The notes: generated by a model not told the origin, from the letters alone. DNA of 23,280 bases from an uncultured Lachnospiraceae bacterium (GCA_910577165.1 CAJTLX010000051.1:1-23280), one strand, 5' to 3'. Positions 8,466 to 16,506 are shown, counted from the stretch's first letter. Numbers and translations are program-made.

Positions 8466-8933
8466 TTATAATAATTTTTCCATCCCTATCTTTTGTACCG
8501 AAAGCCCGCAGCTCTCGTAAAACTTTATCGCGGACGGGTTGCACGCCCAGACATTTAATGTCAGATTATAAAATCCTTCCTCCCTTGCATAGTTTACCAC
8601 ATACTCATACAGTGTCTTTCCGATATGTTTTTCGCGCAGTGCTTCATCCACACACAGATCATCGATGTAGAGCGTGCGGATATCGGAGAGTGAACGCTCC
8701 CCCCTATGTTCGACAAAGACACAGAAGGCATATCCCGCCACATGACCGTCCAGAATCCCCACGAAAATTGGCTTTTTCTTATCCTCGATAATCTCCATCA
8801 ATTCCTCATCCGTATATTTTTTATTGCCGGGGCGAAAAATATCCGGCCGCCCCGTTGAATGTACTTTATGTACCTGATATAACAGTTTATTAATGTCCTC
8901 AAGATCGGACGGTAATGCACGACGAATTTCCAT
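8466..8933 (-). CDS. GNAT family N-acetyltransferase
   Basis: 155 aa from the first methionine that fits the fold. It begins with MEIRRALPSDLEDINKLL, the typical beta1-alpha1 of GNAT enzymes. It continues with YIDDLCVDEALREKHIGKTLYEYV, the acetyl-CoA-binding motif A in the R/Q-x-x-G-x-G/A style (here EKHIGKT). It ends with NLTLNVWACNPSAIKFYESCGL, motif B. The acceptor substrate is unknown. The start is uncertain: the only strong ribosome binding site (GGAGGG, 8964-8959) lies 25 nt before this ATG, and the frame is open upstream without ATG, GTG or TTG near it. It shares a transcript with the GH3 gene, 23 nt downstream. Confidence 0.85.
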   Translation of the reverse strand: MEIRRALPSDLEDINKLLYQVHKVHSTGRPDIFRPGNKKYTDEELMEIIEDKKKPIFVGILDGHVAGYAFCVFVEHRGERSLSDIRTLYIDDLCVDEALREKHIGKTLYEYVVNYAREEGFYNLTLNVWACNPSAIKFYESCGLSVQKIGMEKLL

Positions 8934-8988
8934 ACTTATTTTTGCCCGAAATAGGCAGCCCTCCTTTTCTTTTCCTTGTTCTCCTAAC

Positions 8989-9017
8989 AGTATACTTGGA
9001 ACTTTCCTCACTGTCAA
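8989..9017 (-). promoter_or_regulatory. Near-perfect sigma-A promoter for the GNAT-GH3 unit
   Basis: TTGACA (9017-9012) and TATACT (8994-8989) are spaced by exactly 17 nt on the minus strand. The element begins 15 nt beyond the terminator of the ABC transporter genes, so it opens a new transcription unit. Start is predicted near 8982. Confidence 0.85.
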
Positions 9018-9031
9018 TCATTTTGCGCATC

Positions 9032-9060
9032 AAAAAGGGAGGACATAAAATCCTCCCTTT
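9032..9060 (-). terminator. Intrinsic terminator after the ABC permease gene
   Basis: Stem arms AAAGGGAGGA (9034-9043) and TCCTCCCTTT (9051-9060) are perfect complements with a 7-nt loop. In transcript direction the stem ends in five T residues. It begins 4 nt after the permease stop codon. Confidence 0.9.
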
Positions 9061-9064
9061 ACCC

Positions 9065-11122
9065 TTAACTTTCTCTCCCCCCGCTGACAATCGAGTAATA
9101 CGAATGCGATGTTACCCGATAGGCAAGCACATACAAAATGGCAAATACCAAAAAACAGATAAGTGTAACCAAAACCAAAAGCTTTACATCCACAAGCCCA
9201 AACAAAAGCAAGCATTTCTGCACCATTGGAAAGGCAAAGCTTAGATGCATCCCCGCGGCGACAAGCGGAAGAAAAAATACGGTGATCACCTGGGAATTTA
9301 CGCTTTTCCTAATCTCCGATTTTGTCATGCCAACCTTCTGCATAATCTCAAATCGCGCCTGATCCTCGTACCCTTCGGAAATCTGCTTGTAATACATAAT
9401 TAACACTGCGGCAAACACAAAGACAATTCCAAGTAAGATCCCTAGGAAGAACAGCCCGCCAAACAAAGCGTAAAAGGTTTCCCTCTCCTTTGCGGCTCCC
9501 TCAAAGCTAATAGAAGTAATACCGACCTTTTTTGCACTGTCCTCGTCCGTAAGTTCCTTTAAATAATCAAGAACCTTTTTCTTTATTTTATCATGGATTT
9601 CCACTTGCTCCTCATCGTCCGCCGCAAGATCAAAGGCATAGATCCACTGCACTGCACAGGCGGAATCTCCCGCATAATTGACGAGTTTTCCAAATTCTTC
9701 CACTATCCCATCAAAATCTTTTACCATAATAAACATGGATGGAACAATGGTCATTGTGGCTTCGCCGTCATCCACAAAATCTACGTTCTTTTTTACGGTA
9801 AACGGCTCATGCCCGCCAAGAAAAATTTTCTCTTTTTTGTAAGATTTTCTTGTTGTATATAGCAGCACTTCTCTCCCTGAAAGCTCCTCGTTCTCCCCCA
9901 TTAAACGATTGTAATCCTCAAGCGGGATCAGATAAATTTGCCATACCTTTCCCGCACCGGAACCATAGACTCCCGGATCTTCCGTTCTAAATACCCCATC
10001 CTTTTCTATTGCGGCGGTTTCCATTCTCAGGTAATCCATCCGGTTTTCTTCTGTCCGTTGATACTCTGAAAGTGTTTCGGCGACAATCCCCTGAATAGTC
10101 TTTATTTCCTTATCGGATATTGCATTTACCTCCTTATAACCTGCTCTTAAATTGATATCCCTTGGGTAGCGTTCCCGCATACTCTCCTCCTTGCCCACAT
10201 ACAGACAGACCGTCGAAGATACCATAACCAACACCATTGTGCATAAAATACAGATGGAGGCAAGCCCCGCCCCATTTCGCTTCATCCGGTAAACCATCGA
10301 GGAAACCGAAACAAAATGATTGGTGCGGTAATAGTATTTCTTATTCTTCTGCAAAGCCTTACAGATGGTGACCGATCCGGCGATAAAGAGTAAGTAGGTC
10401 GCGACAATCACCATAATAACGGCGACAAAAAACAGCATAATCACCTCGAGCGGATTTTCAAGTGTCACTGCCAGATAGTACGCGCCGCCAAGGATTCCTG
10501 CGCCAAGTATGGCGAAAATCCAATTTGCGCGCGGCGGTCTCTCGCCCGTATTCTCACTGTGCAAAAGCTCGATCGGATTGGCAAAATGAAGCTGTCGCAG
10601 CGCGTTGAGCAAGATTAGCACAAAGATAATCGAAAATAAAATAACGGTATTTCCAATACTTGCTGTATCAACTCGCATAAAAAATAATGCCTCCGCTCCG
10701 AGAATATTGATCATGCACAGCTCTGCGACTTTGGAGAGCAGTATCCCTCCGACACTCCCAACAACTATCGAAATAACCGCGATCATAAAAGTTTCCCAGA
10801 GCAGCACGCGCGCGATATTCCACTTGCCCATACCAAGAATATTGTAGAGTCCAAATTCCTTTTTTCTCCGGCGCATCAGAAAGGAATTAGTATAAAACAA
10901 AAAAATTGCCGCAAAAAATCCGATCACGCCACAGCCAAGTTCAAGTATCATCTGCATATCCTTTCCCCCCTTGCAGCTTGCCAAGTACTCGCTTGAGGAG
11001 AGAAAGGATACAATATAAAACATCATTACCATCCCGATACAGGTTAAGATATAGGGCAGATACAGGCGGGAGTTTTTGCGGATTCCCGTCCATGCCAATT
11101 TTGGATACAGATTATGTTTCAT
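9065..11122 (-). CDS. Bce-type (FtsX-like) peptide-antibiotic ABC transporter permease
   Basis: 685 aa. The layout matches BceB-type permeases: about ten membrane helices and a large extracytoplasmic domain (about residues 310-525) between helices 7 and 8. FtsX-like segments sit at the N-terminus (NSFLMRRRKKEFGLYNILGM) and C-terminus (ARFEIMQKVGMTKSEIRKSVNSQ). Such permeases work with a small ATPase to free lipid II-cycle intermediates from antimicrobial peptides, and also act as the sensor that activates the partner kinase. The start ATG has AAGGGGGG about 9 nt upstream and lies 14 nt after the ATPase stop, so the two are co-translated. The particular peptide recognised cannot be told from sequence. 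Confidence 0.9.
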   Translation of the reverse strand: MKHNLYPKLAWTGIRKNSRLYLPYILTCIGMVMMFYIVSFLSSSEYLASCKGGKDMQMILELGCGVIGFFAAIFLFYTNSFLMRRRKKEFGLYNILGMGKWNIARVLLWETFMIAVISIVVGSVGGILLSKVAELCMINILGAEALFFMRVDTASIGNTVILFSIIFVLILLNALRQLHFANPIELLHSENTGERPPRANWIFAILGAGILGGAYYLAVTLENPLEVIMLFFVAVIMVIVATYLLFIAGSVTICKALQKNKKYYYRTNHFVSVSSMVYRMKRNGAGLASICILCTMVLVMVSSTVCLYVGKEESMRERYPRDINLRAGYKEVNAISDKEIKTIQGIVAETLSEYQRTEENRMDYLRMETAAIEKDGVFRTEDPGVYGSGAGKVWQIYLIPLEDYNRLMGENEELSGREVLLYTTRKSYKKEKIFLGGHEPFTVKKNVDFVDDGEATMTIVPSMFIMVKDFDGIVEEFGKLVNYAGDSACAVQWIYAFDLAADDEEQVEIHDKIKKKVLDYLKELTDEDSAKKVGITSISFEGAAKERETFYALFGGLFFLGILLGIVFVFAAVLIMYYKQISEGYEDQARFEIMQKVGMTKSEIRKSVNSQVITVFFLPLVAAGMHLSFAFPMVQKCLLLFGLVDVKLLVLVTLICFLVFAILYVLAYRVTSHSYYSIVSGGRES

Positions 11123-11136
11123 CGAAAAATCCCCCC

Positions 11137-11910
11137 TTACCCGATCACCGCGTCGGCTTTTTTGTTGGCAAGAAGCGTCAGCGTATCAGAAATTTTTGTG
11201 TAAAATTCCTCGTTTGTGTTATTTCCGCGATAAATCTGGTGGAAGACTTCGCCGTCACGGATAAACATTACGCGCCCTGCGCGGCTCGCCGCCTTGACCG
11301 AGTGCGTTACCATCACAATAGTCTGTCCCATGCGGTTCACATCCTCAAAAATATCCAAAAGCTCATCTGTCGATTTTGAGTCAAGTGCCCCGGTCGGCTC
11401 ATCCGCAAGCACAAGCTTTGGTCTTGTAATCAGTGTTCTCGCCACTGCTGCGCGCTGTTTTTGCCCGCCGGAAACCTCGTAAGGGTATTTTTTTAGCAGC
11501 TTTGAGATCCCAAGCCGGTCAGCGATCGGCATCAGTCTGTTGTTCATCTCATCATAGCGTTTCCCCATCAGTACTAACGGCAGATAGATATTGTCCTCCA
11601 GCGTAAATGTGTCAAGCAAGTTGAAATCCTGGAACACAAATCCCAGATTATCCCGGCGAAATGCCGCGACTGCGGATTCTTTTATCGCGCCAAGATCCTG
11701 CCCGTCTAGCAGTACTCTGCCCGCGGTAGGTTTATCAAGTGCCGCTAGGATATTGAGCAGAGTGGTCTTTCCGGAGCCGGACTCCCCCATCACTGCCACA
11801 TATTCTCCTTTCTCGACAGTAAAGGAAACATTCCGTAATGCCTCCACCTTATTTCCGCCAAACCGCGTTGTATAGATCTTTTTGACCCCCTGCGCCTCCA
11901 AAATACTCAT
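11137..11910 (-). CDS. Bce-type ABC transporter ATPase
   Basis: 257 aa nucleotide-binding subunit. Walker A GESGSGKT is at residues 42-49, the Q-loop is in FVFQDFNLLDTFT, the signature is VSGGQKQR, and Walker B plus D-loop are in LVLADEPTGALDS, followed by the switch histidine in VMVTHS. The sequence resembles the MacB/LolD/BceA group that pairs with FtsX-like permeases, and such a permease follows 14 nt later. The start at 11910 (MSILEAQGV) is chosen because AGGTGG lies about 8 nt before it; a longer frame from 11970 would cross the predicted promoter. An operator-like palindrome lies upstream. Confidence 0.93.
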   Translation of the reverse strand: MSILEAQGVKKIYTTRFGGNKVEALRNVSFTVEKGEYVAVMGESGSGKTTLLNILAALDKPTAGRVLLDGQDLGAIKESAVAAFRRDNLGFVFQDFNLLDTFTLEDNIYLPLVLMGKRYDEMNNRLMPIADRLGISKLLKKYPYEVSGGQKQRAAVARTLITRPKLVLADEPTGALDSKSTDELLDIFEDVNRMGQTIVMVTHSVKAASRAGRVMFIRDGEVFHQIYRGNNTNEEFYTKISDTLTLLANKKADAVIG

Positions 11911-11968
11911 TGTTATACCACCTTTTTTCTTTATTTTTTTGGTTTCTCCAACCGTTCTTTCAAGCAGC

Positions 11969-11997
11969 ATTCTATCAAAAAAGGAAAATGCACGCCA
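11969..11997 (-). promoter_or_regulatory. Possible activator-dependent promoter for the ABC genes
   Basis: A TAGAAT (11974-11969) resembles a -10 box. The hexamer 17 nt upstream, TGGCGT (11997-11992), is a poor -35, as expected if a bound regulator is needed. Start would be near 11962, about 50 nt before the ATPase ATG. The element overlaps the terminator-like hairpin. Confidence 0.4.
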
Positions 11998-12018
11998 TCG
12001 ATTTAGCTTACATTTTCC
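11977..12018 (-). terminator. Terminator-like hairpin after the histidine kinase gene
   Basis: On the minus strand GGAAAATG (12018-12011) pairs with CATTTTCC (11990-11983). The stem extends inward by a wobble and an A-T pair, then three more pairs past one mismatch, leaving a loop of about 8 nt. Six T residues (11982-11977) follow directly. The stem is AT-rich, so termination may be partial. Confidence 0.55.
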
Positions 12019-12027
12019 CCCGAAAAA

Positions 12028-12043
12028 CTTACATTGCTGTAAG
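12028..12043 (-). promoter_or_regulatory. BceR-type operator palindrome
   Basis: CTTACA-TTGC-TGTAAG is a perfect 6-bp inverted repeat with a 4-bp spacer. It fits the TnACA-N4-TGTAA consensus recalled for BceR-like response regulators. It lies 5 nt past the kinase stop and about 74 bp upstream of the predicted start of the ABC transcript. A second CTTACA half-site at 12007-12012 is exactly 21 bp (two helical turns) away. Confidence 0.7.
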
Positions 12044-12048
12044 AATTT

Positions 12049-13038
12049 TTATTCTACTGTTAATTTCTTTTGTTCCAGATTAAGAAAGATTGCCGTTCCC
12101 ACACCCGGTTCCGACTCGATTAAGATGGAATGTCCGAGATTTTCACAGATGCGCCGACAAAGATACAGCCCAATTCCGCTTGCTTTCTTGTCCTCCCTCC
12201 CGTGATACCCCGTGTACCCCTTCTCAAATACGCGCGGCAGATCCTCCGGTGCAATGCCGATCCCGGTATCGCGCACAACAAGGGTTGACTTTCCGTTAAG
12301 TGTGATGGAAACCGTTCCTGTCTTGGTATATTTTAGGGCGTTCGATAAAATTTGTTCTAAACAAAAGGAAAACCATTTCTCATCCGTCACTATCTCAAAT
12401 GCTAAAGGTTCATAAGTAAGCGCGATTTTTTTCCGGATAAACTGCCCCGCAAATTTTTTGACTGCGCCGCGCACTATTTTGTCCAGGCTGCATTTGGCAA
12501 AGACATAATCGGTCGATTCAAAGTCCAGGCGCAGAAAGGCAAGCACCATCTCGACATACTGTTCGATGCGAAAGACTTCCTCCTTTATCCTCCTGGCATT
12601 TTCCGAGTCCTCGCCTGAAAGATATAAGCGCAGTGCCGCGATTGGGGTTTTTATCTGATGCACCCAGATCGTATAATAATCCACCATATCCGCATAGCGC
12701 AGATTCATTGTATCCTTTTCCACCCGCAGCTCGCTGCGCAATCCTTCGATAATTTTCCGGTAATCCTCCTCCAGCCAGTTCTCGCTCTCAAAAAATCCCT
12801 CCATCAACTCCGCGCTGCGCTTTGACAATTCGGTTAATCGCTCGTGTTTTCGCTTAGCCCTCCGATAATCGACCGAGAGGATACCCAACCCAAAAACCGC
12901 GCACAGCAATGTCGGATAGAACACCGCGCCAAGCGGGAGATGATAGAGGGAAAAAATAATTGAAAAGATCAAGGCAAACAAAAGGAAGATAAGGATATGT
13001 TTTTTGTGTTGTTTTCGATACATTTGGTAAAAATTCAT
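12049..13038 (-). CDS. BceS-like intramembrane-sensing histidine kinase
   Basis: 329 aa. Two membrane helices (about residues 14-33 and 38-57) are joined by a very short outer loop, so the protein lacks an external sensor domain. Such kinases are switched by a BceB-type permease. The phospho-acceptor is H127 in WVHQIKTPIAALR. The N box is in EQILSNALKYT, G1 in VVRDTGIGIAPED, F box in VFEKGYTG and G2 in ASGIGLYLCRR. The ATG at 13038 is preferred because AAGGTG lies 6 nt before it; a GTG three codons upstream is part of that site. It follows the GH43 gene by 48 nt with no terminator between. Confidence 0.92.
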   Translation of the reverse strand: MNFYQMYRKQHKKHILIFLLFALIFSIIFSLYHLPLGAVFYPTLLCAVFGLGILSVDYRRAKRKHERLTELSKRSAELMEGFFESENWLEEDYRKIIEGLRSELRVEKDTMNLRYADMVDYYTIWVHQIKTPIAALRLYLSGEDSENARRIKEEVFRIEQYVEMVLAFLRLDFESTDYVFAKCSLDKIVRGAVKKFAGQFIRKKIALTYEPLAFEIVTDEKWFSFCLEQILSNALKYTKTGTVSITLNGKSTLVVRDTGIGIAPEDLPRVFEKGYTGYHGREDKKASGIGLYLCRRICENLGHSILIESEPGVGTAIFLNLEQKKLTVE

Positions 13039-13086
13039 CTCTGTCACCTTAAAAAAGAGGTAGAATTCAATTCCCCATCCGATAGA

Positions 13087-14703
13087 TTAAAGTAATTCCA
13101 CATCCACTTCCACCTCTGCTATCTCTGTGGCAACATCCCGTTTTCCTGTTACATTAAGCATCGGAAGCCCATCCGCAACAAAATGTACCCGGTGATAGGT
13201 ACTGCAGCGGCAATGGTAATCCTTTCTCTCCTGCGCATGGTAGGCAATCATCCATCTTCCCTCCTCATCCTGGAAAAAGGAATTATGTCCCGGCCCTTGA
13301 ATTCCTTCCACAAAAGTTGACCGGAGCATCGGAGATGACAATTTTTTCCAGGAACTTATATCAAGGAGATCCGCCCCATCCTCCGCGATAAGATAGCCCA
13401 CGGCATAGGAATAACCACAGGCATCCCCGCCGGAATAGGCAAGATAAATTTTGCCGTTTGCGTACAGTGCGAAAGGTCCCTCATTGTTGATTGTCCCCCT
13501 TGTATTCTCCCATCCATAGAGTGGTCTGGAAAGCAGCACCGGGGAGGAGGTAAGCACCCAGGGTTTCTCCTTATCCGCCGTTGCAATATAGAGCATGGAA
13601 CCGGTATCCGCAGGGGTTCCAATGCCACGGCGATACGACCAGACAAGATATCCCTGTTCCCCGGAAAGAACCCAGGTCATATCCAGTGTGATCCCGTCCT
13701 GCGCAAGCGGTCTGCCATCCGATTTTACCACCCGCACCGGCTCCTCCCAATCCTCTGCCCGGATAATCTCCCCGCCCTCTTTCAATTTCATCACATGGCA
13801 CTGCGGTCCCCAAGCTGATCCGCTAACTGCAAAAAGAATGTAGAGTGCGCCGCCGATCACATGGAATTCCGGTGCCCAGAACGTCTGTACAAACCCTTTT
13901 TCTAAATTCTGTGCGAGAATACAGTACTCTTTTACCTCCGGCGAGAACAATCCTTCAACGGTATCCGCCTTTCGAACAAAGATCCCGATATCATTGACAT
14001 TGTCATTTGTCGCAAGAAAATACCAGGAACCGTTAAAAGGAAAAATAACCGGATCCGCATACCCTACAGCAAGGGGAAACCTTGGGGATACCGCGCGGAT
14101 CTCGCCGTGTACTTTTGTGGTACACCCACGTTTTAACGCGCTTACTTCCCCCTCATCAAAAAAAATCCTCTTCTCATCGGTGGAGCCGTCCGAGTAAGTC
14201 ACCTTTGCCATCACTGCCGAAAGCTCCCTCGCACTCCTTACCAAAAGCTTATTCGGATAGTCTGCACGCAGACTAAAAAGTGGAGTCCAGCGCGCGCGGA
14301 TCTTTTCGCAGAGTGCGTCTGAAATTGGAAGGCTTGTGTCCGCTGCCGCAAAAAGTGCGGCATAGTCCGCACCGGAAACTTCCCGTTGCCTGGAAAAATC
14401 AATAAAGTCCGCCGTAGTCCACAAAAGCAGTGTATCTGGAAGAAGGGCATTCCCCTTTGCATCAACATATTTTGCAAGAATCCCGTATTGTCCGTTCCGC
14501 TCAAAAATCACCGGATGTTCGATTCCCCGCTCCATCAGTGTATCGTCCTTCCTGATTTCTGCGAGGGCGTATAAGATACCGCAGCCTTGATTTAGTTCCT
14601 CTGCCTCCCCGTCCCCGCTACACAGCGCGAAATGAACACTGTTTGCAAAAGAATTTGGATATTCTTCACCTGCTGCTTTAGTATATGCTTTAATATAATT
14701 CAT
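13087..14703 (-). CDS. GH43 family glycoside hydrolase (arabinofuranosidase/xylosidase-like)
   Basis: 538 aa, no signal peptide, so probably intracellular. The N-terminal 200 residues begin with MNYIKAYTKAAGEEYP and SVHFAL motifs plus an Ig-like segment, seen ahead of the propeller in some Clostridia GH43 proteins. The five-bladed propeller carries the three expected acids: D217 in YADPVIF (general base), D341 in TLDMTWV (pKa modulator) and E408 in NNEGPFALY (general acid). WAPEFH and ALYILF repeats support the fold. It would cleave alpha-L-arabinosyl or beta-xylosyl residues, exact substrate unknown. The start at 14703 has GAGAGG about 9 nt upstream; longer frames from 14727 or 14784 lack a good site. 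Its place between a response regulator and its kinase is unusual. Confidence 0.88.
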   Translation of the reverse strand: MNYIKAYTKAAGEEYPNSFANSVHFALCSGDGEAEELNQGCGILYALAEIRKDDTLMERGIEHPVIFERNGQYGILAKYVDAKGNALLPDTLLLWTTADFIDFSRQREVSGADYAALFAAADTSLPISDALCEKIRARWTPLFSLRADYPNKLLVRSARELSAVMAKVTYSDGSTDEKRIFFDEGEVSALKRGCTTKVHGEIRAVSPRFPLAVGYADPVIFPFNGSWYFLATNDNVNDIGIFVRKADTVEGLFSPEVKEYCILAQNLEKGFVQTFWAPEFHVIGGALYILFAVSGSAWGPQCHVMKLKEGGEIIRAEDWEEPVRVVKSDGRPLAQDGITLDMTWVLSGEQGYLVWSYRRGIGTPADTGSMLYIATADKEKPWVLTSSPVLLSRPLYGWENTRGTINNEGPFALYANGKIYLAYSGGDACGYSYAVGYLIAEDGADLLDISSWKKLSSPMLRSTFVEGIQGPGHNSFFQDEEGRWMIAYHAQERKDYHCRCSTYHRVHFVADGLPMLNVTGKRDVATEIAEVEVDVELL

Positions 14704-14731
14704 CAATAAAATCCTCTCATTTTTCATAGGC

Positions 14732-14758
14732 AAAACCCCACTGCTTTTAAGCGGTGAG
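14732..14758 (-). terminator. Weak terminator or attenuator between the response regulator and GH43 genes
   Basis: On the minus strand CTCACCGCTT (14758-14749) can pair with AAGCAGTGGGG (14746-14736) with one mismatch and a wobble, but the loop is very tight. TTTTG follows. It may lower transcription into the GH43 and kinase genes rather than stop it. Confidence 0.3.
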
Positions 14759-14784
14759 CCTGTTCTAAGGACATTCTCTGTCAA

Positions 14785-15465
14785 TTAGCTCTGGGAAATC
14801 AGATACCCCACCTTAAATTTTGTCAGGATAAACCCATCAAGTCCCACACCCGCCAGTTTTTTGCGCAGGCGGTTTATATTGACCGTCAATGTGTTCTCAT
14901 CTACAAAACTCTCCGACTCCCAGAGTTCCTCCATCAATTTTTCCCTGCTGACCACCTTTCCCTTGTTTCTCAAAAGTACCAGCAAGATCCGGTACTCATT
15001 CTTGGTCAGCTCTAGTTTTTGCCCGTCCACACTAAGCGTCTGATCCGCGGTATTTAAGATGGCTCCCCGATGTTCCAAAAACGGTGCCTGTACCGCAAAA
15101 TCATAGCTTCTTCTAAGAAGTGCCTGTATCTTTAGGATCAGGACTTCCATATCGAACGGCTTTGCGATAAAATCATCCGCGCCCATATTCATTGCCATCA
15201 CAATATTCATATTGTCCGATGCGGAAGATAAAAAGATAATCGGCACATTGGAACATTTGCGCAGTTCACTGCACCAGTAATAACCATTGTAAAACGGCAG
15301 CATAATATCAAGCAGCACAAGCTGCGGCGCGAAGGCAAAAAACTCCTGTGTGACATTTCGAAAATCCTGTACACAGCACGCCTCAAATCCCCAGGTTGCA
15401 GCGCGCTCCGCAATCGCCTGGGCAATCCCCGCATCGTCCTCGACAATCAAGATTTTGTAGACCAT
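14785..15465 (-). CDS. BceR-like OmpR-family response regulator
   Basis: 226 aa. The receiver domain (about 1-118) has acidic pair D10-D11, phospho-acceptor D53 in LVLLDIMLP, SSA at 80-82 and K102 in AKPF. The winged-helix DNA-binding domain (about 128-226) holds LTKNEYRILLVLL, VVSREKLMEELW and ENTLTVNINRLRKKL. The sequence is of the type that pairs with BceS-like kinases. It would bind the palindrome ahead of the ABC genes when peptide antibiotics are sensed. The ATG at 15465 has only a weak AAGAAAG site and lies 17 nt after the rsfS stop, so readthrough from the rsfS unit is likely. No separate promoter was recognised. Confidence 0.92.
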   Translation of the reverse strand: MVYKILIVEDDAGIAQAIAERAATWGFEACCVQDFRNVTQEFFAFAPQLVLLDIMLPFYNGYYWCSELRKCSNVPIIFLSSASDNMNIVMAMNMGADDFIAKPFDMEVLILKIQALLRRSYDFAVQAPFLEHRGAILNTADQTLSVDGQKLELTKNEYRILLVLLRNKGKVVSREKLMEELWESESFVDENTLTVNINRLRKKLAGVGLDGFILTKFKVGYLISQS

Positions 15466-15482
15466 AACTTTCTTGCAAGAAT

Positions 15483-15836
15483 CTAGAGTTCTTCTTTGCT
15501 CACATCGCGCCCGTCGCGCCAGATGCGTTCCAGATCATAAAATAATCGATCTTCCTTTGAGAAAATATGGATCACAATATCGCCGTAGTCGAGCAAAATC
15601 CATCCGGAGGAGCGCACACCCTCCACGCGCTTTGGCAAAAATCCTTCCTTTCCTAATTCCTCCTGCACCGCGTCCACCATCGCTTCCACTTGGGAAGAAC
15701 TGTTGCCGTTTGCAATCACAAAATAATCCGCCAGAACGGAGATCGTTCCAATCTCAATTACCTTGATATCCTCGGCCTTCTTATCCTCCAGTGCCTTGTA
15801 CGCCAGTTTCACCATCCGTCTTGATTCATCCGCCAT
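15483..15836 (-). CDS. rsfS: Ribosomal silencing factor RsfS
   Basis: 117 aa, normal length. RsfS (YbeB/Iojap family) binds L14 on the 50S subunit and blocks joining to 30S when nutrients are short. Family motifs are visible: KKAEDIKVIEIG, LADYFVIANGNSSSQVEAM, and the C-terminal block GWILLDYGDIVIHIF followed by RLFYDLERIW. The start has AGAGGAAG about 4 nt before the ATG. It follows yqeK, as in many Firmicutes. Confidence 0.95.
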   Translation of the reverse strand: MADESRRMVKLAYKALEDKKAEDIKVIEIGTISVLADYFVIANGNSSSQVEAMVDAVQEELGKEGFLPKRVEGVRSSGWILLDYGDIVIHIFSKEDRLFYDLERIWRDGRDVSKEEL

Positions 15837-15897
15837 AATCTTCCTCTTTTCTTTCTATAATTTATTGCATAATTTCCAAATTTTTACTTCTTCTATT

Positions 15898-16506
15898 TTA
15901 CTCCGCTTCTATTCCACACAACTGCCGATAATATTCCAGGGTTAAAATGGCGGTTCCATCCATTTTTGCCTCCGGATTTCTCTTCTCCTTCTCCGCCAGA
16001 TAACTCACCGTGTTCTTCGCTGCATAGTATACCGCAAGATCAATATTCTCAAACGCCATTTTCCGGATGGTATCTAAATCCGGCTCCGTTTTTTGCACCC
16101 GCCCGATCTCAATATAATCCGCGAGGTAGATACTCTTTTCAACAAAGGACATATCCGGTCTTCCCGTGGTATGGAAGCGGATGGCATTTAATATCTTCTC
16201 ATCCTTCACGCTATATTTGTGCTGCGCATACCATGCGCCAAGTCTTCCATGTAGCAAAAACGGCTGTTTTTTCTCCGCCGCACTCACGGTAATTCCCCTC
16301 TCCATACACTGCTTTAAAATCTCTTTTTCCGGTAGGCATTTTGCGCAGTCATGTAAAAGTCCGGCAACCATCGCCTTCTCATAATTTTTTTTGTATGCCA
16401 TCGCAATACTCGCGGCAAGATATGCTACGCCGAGCGTATGCACATAGCGTTTATGCGGGAGTAACTGCTCCATCGCCTTGATCAGCTCATCAATTTTGTT
16501 GTTCAT
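15898..16506 (-). CDS. yqeK: YqeK-type HD phosphohydrolase (symmetrical Ap4A hydrolase)
   Basis: 202 aa. The HD-domain metal ligands are visible: H23 in VHTLGV, H52-D53 in GLLHDCAK, a later H in LLHGRLGAW and HTTGR, and D in YLADYIE. Members hydrolyse diadenosine tetraphosphate to two ADP. The start at 16506 (MNNKIDEL) has GGAG 8 nt upstream; it overlaps the end of nadD by 17 nt, so the two are translated together. A longer frame from 16542 would extend the overlap without a better site. Confidence 0.92.
   Translation of the reverse strand: MNNKIDELIKAMEQLLPHKRYVHTLGVAYLAASIAMAYKKNYEKAMVAGLLHDCAKCLPEKEILKQCMERGITVSAAEKKQPFLLHGRLGAWYAQHKYSVKDEKILNAIRFHTTGRPDMSFVEKSIYLADYIEIGRVQKTEPDLDTIRKMAFENIDLAVYYAAKNTVSYLAEKEKRNPEAKMDGTAILTLEYYRQLCGIEAE

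Noticed and set aside
12007..12043. Possible CRISPR-like or direct-repeat array from the repeated CTTACA motif
   Set aside because: Only three hexamer copies, best explained as a regulator-binding site.
14704..14784. N-terminal extension of the GH43 frame up to 14784
   Set aside because: Ribosome binding site and family N-terminus both favour the ATG at 14703; the extension covers the region of the weak hairpin.
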